Of a DNA stretch of 48,152 nucleotides, positions 1 through 9,490 are shown in pieces. The position numbers and the translations under genes were made by a program. Source of the DNA: Symsagittifera roscoffensis (Eukaryota; Xenacoelomorpha; Acoela; Convolutidae); assembly GCF_963678635.1 (NCBI RefSeq), contig NW_026971588.1, positions 1 through 48,152 of the forward strand, given 5' to 3'. Below the pieces are notes generated by a model. The model saw nothing but the letters and a program-made list of their open reading frames with translations, was not told the DNA's origin and did not search any database. Within the stretch, counting starts at the first letter, position 1, and each line of letters begins with the position of its first letter.

Positions 1-317
1 TTTTTTAAAAATTTTATTTTCGTCGAATTTTGAATAAAGTGAGAGAGCAGGCACATAAAAGTTAGTTTGAAACTTTCAAACTTACAATTACTAATTTTAT
101 TCAAGTTAAATCAATTACCGTTAATTTTTTCACCGCCTTCTTGGGAATAAATTTTAAAAACGATTTTTTTTTGAAATTTTAAATTTTTTCATTTTTGTAT
201 GTGAAAAACTGTTGTCAAATATTCTCTAAATTTTAGGTTTTAGGCTTTCGTTTAAATTCTTTCATCACATCAAAAACATGACACGACGCATTTTGAAAAA
301 AAATTGCAATTTTTTAT

Positions 318-374
318 AAGTATAGTCGGAACATTGTGTGCTACTTGCACAACAACCGGCTATCCTTGTTTTAG
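318..374. repeat. Dispersed repeat fragment forming the 3' end of an intron
   Basis: This stretch, just before the receptor exon, shares a block with the minus strand of about 25875-25930. The block holds ACTTGCACA, then ACCGGCTATCCTTGTTTT. It also starts with GTCGGAACATT, the opening of the short repeats at 25.7 kb. The receptor exon's splice acceptor (CCTTGTTTTAG) therefore seems to lie inside a dispersed repeat. The reading frame continues open through the repeat, but that part has no similarity to the receptor family. Confidence 0.5.
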
Positions 375-2058
375 ATATGGCATCGTCTACGATACGGGGA
401 TGGAGCCGATGCTTGAAACCATAAGAGCATCTTACAATAGAAGTCTGATTCACACGCAGCTCATTGATGTGTCCATGAGTGTGGACAATATAGCCGAACA
501 ACTTGAGTCTTTCAAAATAAAAGACGTCAAAATAGTCCGAGCTGTGATGATCGCTGGTCATGGAAAAGTCATTTGTGCCGCATACAGAGCTGGCCTAATG
601 ACTTCCGACTACGTGTGGTTCTCGAATCAGTGGACGTGGGAGTTAATTTTGGACTCTCTGCCAGACTATTGCACCACTTCCGAAATTTCGCGAATCAAAT
701 CCGAAAGCAACGGGCTCCTGTCAATAACTTTGGACCCATCTAGCATAAAAGGAGTCGATTCCGATGTTGGAATTACCTCAGAGCAGGTTTTCGAAGCAAT
801 TCCAGAAGCAAAATACTGGGATTTGTATGTATACGACTGCTTTTGGATAATTGCGAAATGCATCGACAGTTTTATATCTGAGAAAACTACTCAGCAGAAA
901 CTGGAGTCTTTTATGACAAATGTGGACCGTGTTTCCTTTTACGGCGTCTCGGGTTTGGTTCGTTTCGATGGACTTTTCTCGTCAACTTCTCAGTTGCAAC
1001 TGCAGCATTTGGTTGACTTTTCCGAAACTGTGAAAATTTCACAATTTTCATCCGAATCGTACGTCAGCATTGAAACTATTTATTGGAAATCAGGCGCTGT
1101 TCCGACAGATTTCACACAAAAAACTGTTATTCGGGTGATCGAAAAAACGGTAACTGTCAATAAAGTTGTTGCTTTGGTATGTTGTACCTGCGCCGGACTT
1201 TGTATTTTGCTTTGTATATGTATCGCGGTTATAAACTTCATTTATAAGAATGAGCCTATAATCAAAATTACTTCACCAATTATCAATAACTTCATACTTA
1301 TGGGGTCAGTTCTTCTCTTTTTGTGCGTCGTCGCAATGTCATCGACTGCAGCAACTATTGACACTGACATTTTTCTCGCGTCGTGTAACTTCTACTTGAT
1401 TTCAATCAACCTCGGGTTTACGACTACTTTTGGCGCCCTTTTTGCCAAAACATGGCGAGTTTACAAAGCATTCACGCAGTTTCACGCTCAAAAGTTGATC
1501 ATTAGTGATCTTCAACTTGTTGTAACTATTCTGATTTTGATCGGACTGGATGCTATTATTTTGACTCTGGCGATGATTTTCGACCCTATGGGGTACGAGC
1601 TGATCCGAACCCACCGCAACACCGAGCTACTGAACGAGTTAACGGTGCAGCATTATCATTACAACGCACTCAAGTGTACCATGAATAGCAGCGTTTTCTT
1701 CTACATTTTTGGTGGAACGAAAGCTCTAATTCTACTTTTCGGCGGTTTCCTCGCCTTTGAGACCCGCAATGTTAACATTGAAGCTTTAAACGACAGCAAG
1801 TCGATCGCGATTTGCATGTACAATTTCTTCATAAGTACTTGCGTTGGAGTTGTGTTTAACTTCGTGCTGGATTGGGATCAGAACGAGACATATATCTTGC
1901 TCGGACCTCTTATTCTAATTGTGGCTCTTTTTCCCATTCTGGTGTTGTTCACACCGAGGCATCTGAAGCTAGCATTGCAACGACAACCAATTCAAGTTAA
2001 TGTTCGGAACTCTGCGATTGGAGCCAATGCTAAAGTGGGTCAACACCAAGCCAATTGA
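375..2058 (+). CDS. GABA-B-type class C G-protein-coupled receptor, 3' exon (partial gene)
   Basis: The encoded C-terminal ~560 residues have the two-part layout of GABA-B-type receptors. The first ~240 residues match the second half of the extracellular ligand-binding (LIVBP-like) domain: a YVWF..QWTWE segment, an 'LYVYDCFWIIAKCI' helix, and GVSGLVRFDG, which corresponds to the family's G-x-V-x-F-D segment. Seven hydrophobic helices follow, from about codon 285 to the end, starting with a Cys-rich LVCCTCAGLCILLC helix and including a FGALFAKTWRVY loop. The protein ends with a short cytoplasmic tail. An ATG at 304 keeps the frame open, but codons before 375 fall in repeat DNA. An acceptor-like TTTTAG at 370-374 suggests this is a 3' exon whose upstream exons lie left of the window. 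Function in the family: G-protein signalling at the plasma membrane. The ligand here is not determined. Confidence 0.88.
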
Positions 2059-2392
2059 AAATTAGCTTGCATTTCAAAAGAGCAATATTATTAGGAAAAG
2101 AAATTATCCAAAAAAAGCATGCCAATTTTAAGAAAGTTAGTTAGATAAACTGAAAATAATACAACGCATTTTTGATAACATTTTCTGCTAATAGTTTTAT
2201 GCATGTCTTTTGTGCGATGATTACTAAATATAAAGAAAAACCGAAGAGCATGAATTGACTGTTTGAATCTGTAGAATTAAGTTTTAACATTATTATTTTT
2301 GATCAATCAAAACTATATGCTAACAATTTTTTTGAATGTATATTTTGGGCAGTTTCAAAATCAGAGTTACGCGAGTTCCGGAATTTGTGTCG
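2059..2392. other. Gap between convergent genes
   Basis: This AT-rich stretch of about 330 bp separates the receptor stop codon from the stop codon of the minus-strand exon. It presumably holds both 3' UTRs. No ORF or repeat was recognised in it. Confidence 0.5.
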
Positions 2393-2708
2393 CTAAATAA
2401 CTTCATCGGGGTATTGTTTTGCGAAATCATTGAACTTTTTGAGGATTTTGAATCTATCTTCAATTTCGCCCCTGTTTTCTTGCACAGTTTTCATGATGGA
2501 CTTAGCAATTCCGAGTGTGAACAAATGAGGTCGGAGCATACTTTCTATTTCCTCCTCAGTCGCCTGGGCGTGATCTTGTTTCACCTGTTCACACTCTAAC
2601 TCGAGCTCTTCACACTTTGTGTGGCAGCTGTCAATAAACTGGAGGTGCTCCTTTGCGCCCCAGTCTAACATGTCGATTTCTTGAGTCAGCAGGTCAAATG
2701 CGTTCGAC
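2393..2708 (-). CDS. Probable terminal coding exon of the AAA+ ATPase gene
   Basis: This open frame starts after a splice acceptor (TTTTAG at 2714-2709, minus) and ends at a stop at 2395-2393. It encodes ~104 residues rich in acidic and coiled-coil-prone sequence. The start (AFDLLTQEIDMLDWG...) could be the helical lid of an AAA module, and the end (ILKKFNDFAKQYPDE) resembles the last helix of AAA ATPases. Its entry phase is 2, exactly complementary to the two bases left over at the end of the exon at 26252-26478. With all six exons the coding length is 1359 bp, a multiple of three. I infer that it belongs to the same gene, with the retroelement in the intervening intron. Alternatively it is the last exon of a separate, unrecognised gene. 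Confidence 0.55.
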
Positions 2709-5673
2709 CTAAAATCGAAATTAAAGAAGTTTTGTAGCTTTTAAGTGATTGCAATAGTTTGACTAGAATCACTCTCATCAGTCACCTTCACCAATCGGAA
2801 AATTCCTCCAACTTTATATGAAAAAAGAAACACTCCAGTTTTTTGCATTCAAAAATTAATTTGTTTTTGTGTGCCTAACGTAGTCCTGGATACATAAAAT
2901 TTGAAATTTTTACGTTTGTCTGGAGAATTTTTTTAAAACGTCGATTTCTTTTGTAGACCATTTTTATTTGTATGCCTTGATCAATGCGTGATTAATCAAA
3001 AACTCAAATTTTAAAAATGATCATATTTGAAAATTTTTGGCCAAATTTTAAAAATTAATACTTTTATGGTATCTTCTGTGAAGGAAGCATTGAACACCAA
3101 CCCAAAACTTTTGAGAAAAGATTATTTTTAAGAAAAGTCAAATTTTTGGTTTATGGAAAACTAGAAGTCACACAATCGCCATATAGGAAAAATCACTAAT
3201 CATAGAGCTTTCATGCAATTTTCTGATAGGTGTATGTTTAGAACTTTTCCATATAGGAAACCTACTTGACTAAAAATTTTGGTCAACCCGGGAGGTGTTT
3301 AGCGTCTAGTAACACGTAATAAAAAAAACCAATAGCTATCTCTTTTTGAAGCATGTAATAATTTTGAAATCTAATTTCGCATAAAATTTTCATTTCAATC
3401 AAGCCCGCAAAATATACTACTCGGGAAAAATTTTAAATGAAACAGAAAGTAAAGAACTTGGGACATTAATAATAAATTTGTATCGACCAACTTTTTTATT
3501 AATTAGATCAATTTGTTTGCCCTGGAAGTTAATTTTTGAAAAACCGGTATTTTCCCCCTAAATTCATTGAGGAGGGGAACTGTGGGGATTGATCCAAATT
3601 TTCTAACGCTTTATCTGTACAAAATAAAATCGCAGGGAAAATTAGCCTTAATTTTGAGCTCAATACTTTTCAGGTGCTAGAAAAAATTCCGTTCAAAAAA
3701 TCATCATTTGTCCAAAGAAAGAAAAAACATTAAAAATCGAGCACAAACCGTCCATCTCTTTCTTCGAAAATCGGAGATTAACCTAATTGTAATCTCATCT
3801 TCAAAAACTTTTAACCCTTTAATTTCTGTGATTTACTTTTTTTAGACTCCCATTGTAATCAAAAACAAATTTTTCATAAAAAACTTACTAAAATAACTTG
3901 TTTTATAAAGCATATACCCTTATAATTTTTTATAAAGTTTTGTAAAGGAAACTTAAGACCAGCCAATAAATTGCTGGTTGAGATATCTTGTTATGTTACG
4001 CAGATTGGTGCCTATTTTTGCCACAGTATTACTTTTGGGAGGGTTTGTTTGTTTTTGCGTTAGTTTCCTATCAGGTTACTTCTCAGATGAATTATTTTTT
4101 CGAAAATCAGTTCTCAAGGGCTAGATACTAAATAACTGCAGTTTCTAGAATAAAAGCTGAAAGATTTATTTTTTTTTTAGTTTTTTCGGTTTTTGAGCTG
4201 AGTAACGGAGCGTGTAAGTTTGGTGTGGTTTTCTTTTTTCTTATTCATATCAATTTTGACGATTGAAATCTTAAGTTCAAAATAAAATATGTTTTACCAT
4301 AGAATATATAGACCCTTGATTTTAAGTGGTCATAGATTTTTCTCTTGCAACTATTTTTGGCAAAAATTATGTCTGAAATTTTAAATTTGGCGCATTTTTG
4401 GTTAATTTTGTGTACGTTTTTATGAATGTATTCTTTAGTAGCTGAGTAGCCGTTTTTGGCCCTGAAATTATCTTTGTTCCCATTGTTTGAATTGTTTCAA
4501 TAATTGGCACTCTGAATAGTTACGTTATCCCATATACACAACTCTTTTCGCAAAAATGTGTATGCACGGGGAAAATAGACCGTATTACTTTTTTCTTTTA
4601 TTTTTGGTCAGTATCCTGGAGAACTGTTAATGAGGCGATCAAAACAGACAAAAAAGCTATTGATTTGAAATTTTCTATGTTTTTCCAGCCTTTTTGACTG
4701 CAATTGTCTGACCAATTTCAGCAAAGTACAGACTATGCCCCATACAAAATGCAGTGTTTGTGCGTTAAAAATATCAGTTTTTTCGGTTAAACCAACGTAG
4801 TATGCAGACAAACTTCATTTTTAGGCCTATGGATCAGTGACCGCCCGAAACAATTGTCGGATTTTCTTAATCATCAACTCACACGCCATACAACACAAAG
4901 TGATAGTTTTTGCTCCCATTAATGTAGCAATTATAACAAATGGCCTGCTCCAACCAATTTGGAACGAGTTCTAAACGGATTAAATCGGTTTATAGCGCAA
5001 AATGTATTGTATGCTTGGGGTGGTTTTTTATTCGGTCAATTTTCGGCGATCAATGAATACCTTTTAACAATATTTTTTATTTTCACTCTATTGAAGATAT
5101 TGACTTTCTGAAATCAATTTTAAAAAGATATTTTTCCTCCGATCGTTTTTTTTTGCAAAATTCTGGCAATTTGAAAGTTGCCAATTTGGTCACATTCTGG
5201 ACTAATTTATGCGCGCTTTGAGAAATTTAGTTATAAAAATTGGTAAAAAATGGCTAGTTAAAAAGTTGAAATTTGTTTGGAGAAAAAAAACAACCCAAGC
5301 GCAATTATTCCGTCAATTTCATCGAAAGAAGTTGTGACATTTAGGGTGAAAATTCCCGTTCTGCAAGTTTTTCCAAATTGTTTCTGAGCGTGTTAATGGG
5401 CTCTTATCAATTCCTTGAACCACTCAGACTAAAACAATTACTATGTGACGTTGGTTGTCGAGAGAGGAATAACAAAATCTTCAATCGAAACTAGTTAAAT
5501 GGATCATTCAAGGTTTCACCCGGTATGAACAGTCTTGTTTGAGGTTCTTTGAGGTTCAAAATATTTGAAGGACAGTGAAAACAGTTGAATGATTTTTTTT
5601 TGGTTTTGTGTGTGTTTGGTTAGGCTAAAATAAGGGTGTGCCTAACCAAATGCACACAGAAACGTGAGCTTTT
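2709..5673. other. Non-coding: intron of the AAA+ gene, left of the retroelement
   Basis: About 3 kb of AT-rich DNA with no supportable ORF. The part at 5090-5240 resembles dispersed repeats at 24.9-25.5 kb and 29.3-29.5 kb: AAAAGATATTTTTCC, followed by a GAAAGTTGCCAATTTGG block and a TGCGCGC block. The rest shows nothing I recognise. Confidence 0.5.
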
Positions 5674-6081
5674 TGAGTTAGGACTGGAGTGTAACTCATA
5701 GAGTAATTTCGGATAGGGTACACCGTCTGCTCGTCACGCTATCTTATTTTCGGCCGGATAGATTCGTGCAACTTCTTAGTCTAATACCGATCCTAATCTT
5801 ACTCTTATACTATCTAGTCTCAGGTTGTTTAACTAGTCTCTGCTAGGCTCAATAGATCTAGGGTATACTGGTTTATTGCGGCTGCTGAAGTGCTCGGGAG
5901 AGTCCAACTAATTTCTAAGTTAAATTCAAATCTCTCTGGTGCTGAAATTACAAGTAACTTCAGCACTTACAAATAAGTGGGTTGTTAGTTAGATGGATCA
6001 TGATTGGTTAATATTAAATACTTTACATTGGTAAAACATTTAATTTATCCAATCATAAAATATAGTTTAGATCAGGTTCCA
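5674..6081 (-). repeat. 3' LTR of the retroelement
   Basis: This 408-bp copy matches 24177-24584 without a difference that I can see. In sense orientation it starts TGGAACC and ends CTAACTCA. It holds an inverted repeat (GTGCTGAA...TTCAGCAC), which recurs in the related LTRs at 33.9 kb and 40.6 kb, and one AATAAA hexamer. Confidence 0.95.
5872..5877 (-). terminator. Candidate polyadenylation signal AATAAA in the 3' LTR
   Basis: An AATAAA hexamer stands about 200 bp into the LTR in sense orientation (GCAATAAACC). It is a plausible processing signal for the genomic RNA. The R/U5 boundary cannot be located from sequence alone. Confidence 0.4.
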
Positions 6082-6092
6082 CCCATCCGGGT
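6082..6092 (-). other. Candidate polypurine tract
   Basis: Directly upstream of the 3' LTR the sense strand reads CCCGGATGGG, then the LTR TG. GGATGGG is kept next to the LTR in both decayed copies (34054-34060 and 40446-40452). That fits the plus-strand primer role of a short, imperfect polypurine tract. Confidence 0.45.
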
Positions 6093-6754
6093 TTTACAGA
6101 GTTTTTTAGAACAGTTCTTTTGTAGTTCAAGGATGGATGATGGACGTTGGTATTTGGCGAACATCATTTTTCTTTTGTTTCCTTTTTGTTAAGGAAGTTC
6201 CAGGGATCTGGAATTGAGGACACAAGACGTTGTGTTCTTCTTGTGACAACGACTGAGTCTCTGCAACAGCATCAATTCTGGTTTCAGAATGGTTGGCTAT
6301 GTCAGGTTTTTCTGTTCTTCGGAGAGAACTTCTTTTGTGTTTGATCTAGCTCGGGAATGGCGTGGAGATTGTGCGTGGAGGGGATGCCTGGTTACTCGGA
6401 TCTGTACGTATACTTGAACATCGAGGTGGTCATTGGTCTAGTTCAATGAAGTCCTTTTCTGCGAGGTCAAGTCGTACTCTAAATCCTTTGAGTTGTGATT
6501 GTGAGCGGCATATCGATTATAGTTGGTCATTCTCTCTCGAGTGTAGTGAGGTCGTCTTGTCTTTTGATGTTCGTCCTTGGTGTTGTATTCTGATCTATAT
6601 ATTGCATCATGTGATTTTACATTTTATAAAACTTTTATTAATTTAATATTTTTTAATTATGATTTTAGTTAGTTGTTTTCACAAAAGCTTTTTGTTTTAG
6701 TTCGGTTATTTTGAAGAGTTACTCACCCTTGAGTAGCTCTTATTAAAAATAAAG

Positions 6755-6864
6755 GTGTGGTCACAAAGCGTGGATGTAGCACGGTGGGTTAGGCCGGCTA
6801 TAGAGCATGCTCAGGACGTCCTTTCCTGGTGGGTTAGGCCAGGTGTGGGAGTATGATTTCATGC
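6755..6864 (-). ncRNA. Conserved structured RNA-like element in the 3' region
   Basis: In sense, GGCCTAACCCACC occurs twice about 45 bases apart. The first copy is framed by CCTGG...CCAGG, able to pair, and between the copies lie the palindromes GGACGTCC and GCATGC. The block is nearly unchanged at 34685-34793 and recognisable in opposite orientation at 39670-39780, although flanking DNA has drifted. It may be an export, packaging or translation-control element. The function is not known. Confidence 0.55.
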
Positions 6865-7342
6865 GGTTTTTATGAGGGGTCCTGTTATGTGACAACATTT
6901 TATGTTGGGTTTGTTGTGGTTTTACTTATGTTTTGTTGGTTATGTACTTTTTCCAAAAAGCAAATTGTTTGTGGTATGGGTTTGTCTTTTGACTTTTTTG
7001 TGTTTTATTATTTCTTTCTAAGACTTTGTAATAGTCTTCAAAAGAATAAATTATCCAGTTTTAAACTGGGTTAATCCGGTTTGGGTACCGTTGGTTTCCT
7101 TTTCTTAGTCATGCTGTTATTTTATGATTTGTGGTATTTAGTAAGCTGCGTTGGTTAGTTTTGTTTAGTATATGATTCCTTTCCAACCGGGTTAAAGGAA
7201 AGTTTGAAACTTGTTATTATTTGTTAGAGTTGTTGAGTGTGAAAACTTGAAACTAAAATTCATTATTTTAAACAATTCTTCGTGGGCGAGCTGTGCGAGT
7301 GTGGATAGAATTTCTGTGCGAATGAATGAAAATATCAAAAGG

Positions 7343-7487
7343 TTAGTACTGCAATTGCATTTTATTAATTTACTGCATAGAATTTGGAAATTTACTGCTA
7401 GTAATGGGGGAATTTTAAGATACAAATTTTCATCATATGTAGATTTACTGCTTTTAGGGGAAAATTTTATAAATTAATTTACTGCAT
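7343..7487 (-). repeat. Iterated GCAGTAAA boxes
   Basis: In sense orientation GCAGTAAA occurs four times in about 120 bp (plus-strand TTTACTGC at 7369-7376, 7391-7398, 7444-7451 and 7478-7485), with a related GCAGTACTAA at 7343. Boxes of the same kind cluster at the matching place in both decayed copies (35269-35412, 39050-39190). This looks like a multi-site binding region for a protein. The partner is unknown. Confidence 0.5.
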
Positions 7488-7686
7488 TGGTATTATATTT
7501 ATTTAATTGTTGGTGCAAAAGTTAAATAGGGTTTTAAATAGTTTTGAAGAAGTTTGCTATTTTTTATTTTTCTTTTGTGAATTTTTCAGATGATTGAAGA
7601 TGAAGGCTAAAAATCTAAAGAAAACATGAATAAGGAATGGTGAGTTTTTCAATATTTTAATTAGTTAGTAATATTCATTTAGTTCA

Positions 7687-7699
7687 TACTTACCTGTTA
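7687..7699 (-). promoter_or_regulatory. Candidate splice donor touching the stop codon of the 597-aa ORF
   Basis: The sense sequence reads TAACAG|GTAAGTATG, where TAA is the ORF stop. This is a near-perfect 5' splice site. The decayed copies keep it as TAAGGTAACTATG (about 35.61 kb) and TAGGTAAATATG (about 38.81 kb). A donor here would allow an intron in the 3' region. No matching acceptor was identified. Confidence 0.35.
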
Positions 7700-9490
7700 G
7701 TCGTCGGGGAAAAAACCGTGGGGGAAGATATCGTGAATTAGTTCTGAAGTTGTTAGTAGTTTAGCTAAGATGCGGATGATATTTTTAGTTTGAAGTAGTG
7801 GCCAAAGCAATTGAAGTGCCTTAATAGTGGTTAGTTCTTCAGTGCCTACTGCAAACTCATAAGGTGTGTTTTGGATTAAGTTATATAACTTGTGGTTAAA
7901 TTTAGTGTTGTGGATGAATTCTAAAATGGGGATTTCTATAGGCTGTACAAACTCGTGCGGGATAAGGAAGGGTCGGGATTCTTCTGCGTTGAAGGTCTTG
8001 GTGATGGGGCAGAAAATATACATTTGGGTTATGGGGTCATAATTACGAAGAATACCATGAAGGTTAGTATTTTTAATACAATATGTGAAATTTAGGAAAT
8101 ACGGTGAAGTGTATTTTGAATTGATGAATTGAAAGCGATGGTGTGGTTGTCTAGAGGGTGTGTGGAGGTCAAAGTGATTTTGGATGAAACGATAGTAACT
8201 GTATGTATGTGTTTGTTTAGTTCGCAACATAATATCGTGTGAGCAGTGTAAATCTCTTTCGTGTGGTGCAAGGAAATGAAAGGTTAGTGAAAAGATTTGG
8301 AAGCGTTCTTTAAAACTTTCGTACGCTTGTGTGCTTGTTAGTGCTTCTGAAATAATGTGATCAAACTTTCGGTCGAAGATGTTTAGTGTAAATACATATG
8401 GTGTCTTGATGAAAAATTTCTCGGTGATTTGTGGGTTAGCGAAGCGATCGTCGTCTAAGAATTGATCTTGGTTAGCTCTGATGATGTTGTGATCATAGTA
8501 TTCTAGTGTGTATTCGTTAGCTCTAGGTGCAGTGTGTATTTTTAGTGATTTTTTATATCCAACGTAAGTAAATTGTCTAGCGGTGAGTGGTGTAGTTAGT
8601 CGATATAGCATGTCTTTGTTTCGGTCTATATCAATGGATGTGTTAGTTAAAGGTAAGCAAAGAGGGTTAGTGAAATGATAGTATGAGGTCCAAGAGAGAG
8701 TGGGCATTAAAACGTATTCGTCTACAAAGTTGCGTGTTTCGTTAGCGTCATGAGGGGTGTTTAAGGTGTATTGTGGAAATGAGGGTAAAGTGATGGCTAA
8801 AAATTCTCTAGTGTTAGTATGTTGGGGGTGGTTGATGTATTCTCGGGCTGTTCCTGGTTTTGCTGGGAAAGGATGGTTGGGGAACTTTCTTTTAAAAGTG
8901 CGATAAGCTCTATTAGTGTTGAGTGAGGATTCAGTTGATGTGGATGATGGTGCTAATGATTCGGTATAATTTGAAGAGGGTGTAGGGGGATTGGATGAAT
9001 TTGTAGTGGAGGAGATTTGGTTTATGGTCGGGGTGTTAAGGTGGTAGGGTTGTTGTTGGAGGGTAATAAAATTGTCTAGCTCTGGGGAGATTCGGGGGGT
9101 GTCTGGAGATGATTGGTCAGAATGGTATGAGGAGTAGGTTGGGGTAACTTGGGAAGCATAAGAGGGTGTAGGAGTGATTGGGTCAGGGTTATTTGGTAAT
9201 ATGGGTTGAAAAGGAGGTTGAGAAAAATGAGAAGGGTTATGAAAATTATTGGATGGAGATGGTTCTGAGTCGGCAAATTCGTCGGGGGTTTCAATATTCG
9301 GGTTATTTAGCTGTGAAATGGAGTATAAAACTGAAATTTGTGAGTTAGTGTCGGAATTCATGCCTGATGTTACATTGCTAGATGGAAAATCGGGTGGCGG
9401 AAAAGCAAAAAGTGGTATTATTGGGATTGAAGAGGTAAGGTTGGTTGGATGGGAATTTGATCGATGGAGTGATCCAAGTTGGCGGCTCAT
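7697..9490 (-). CDS. Unrecognised 597-aa protein, last ORF of the retroelement
   Basis: I do not recognise this protein. The first ~200 residues are rich in Ser, Thr, Pro, Asn and Gln and look disordered. The remaining ~390 residues look folded, with many aromatic and His residues (e.g. HERDLHCSHDIMLRTKQTH and SRQPHHRFQFINSKYTSPYF), and contain no signal peptide or membrane helix. Its ATG overlaps the envelope stop by 4 bases (ATGA). The C-terminal two thirds are well kept at protein level in both decayed copies despite frameshifts, so the gene was selected in this family. It could be an accessory, matrix-like or nucleic-acid-binding protein; nothing in the sequence decides. Confidence 0.8.
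   Translation of the reverse strand: MSRQLGSLHRSNSHPTNLTSSIPIIPLFAFPPPDFPSSNVTSGMNSDTNSQISVLYSISQLNNPNIETPDEFADSEPSPSNNFHNPSHFSQPPFQPILPNNPDPITPTPSYASQVTPTYSSYHSDQSSPDTPRISPELDNFITLQQQPYHLNTPTINQISSTTNSSNPPTPSSNYTESLAPSSTSTESSLNTNRAYRTFKRKFPNHPFPAKPGTAREYINHPQHTNTREFLAITLPSFPQYTLNTPHDANETRNFVDEYVLMPTLSWTSYYHFTNPLCLPLTNTSIDIDRNKDMLYRLTTPLTARQFTYVGYKKSLKIHTAPRANEYTLEYYDHNIIRANQDQFLDDDRFANPQITEKFFIKTPYVFTLNIFDRKFDHIISEALTSTQAYESFKERFQIFSLTFHFLAPHERDLHCSHDIMLRTKQTHTYSYYRFIQNHFDLHTPSRQPHHRFQFINSKYTSPYFLNFTYCIKNTNLHGILRNYDPITQMYIFCPITKTFNAEESRPFLIPHEFVQPIEIPILEFIHNTKFNHKLYNLIQNTPYEFAVGTEELTTIKALQLLWPLLQTKNIIRILAKLLTTSELIHDIFPHGFFPDD

Larger units (their letters stand above)
6093..7689 (-). other. 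Long non-coding 3' region of the retroelement
   Basis: About 1.6 kb between the last ORF and the 3' LTR contains no long frame, yet parts are strongly kept in both decayed copies. The kept parts are the block at 6755-6864, a hairpin CCAGTTTTAAACTGG near 7055, a block with TTCTTCGTGGGCGAGCTGTG near 7277, and the iterated GCAGTAAA boxes. Conservation without coding potential suggests RNA or DNA signals needed in the life cycle. Confidence 0.6.
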
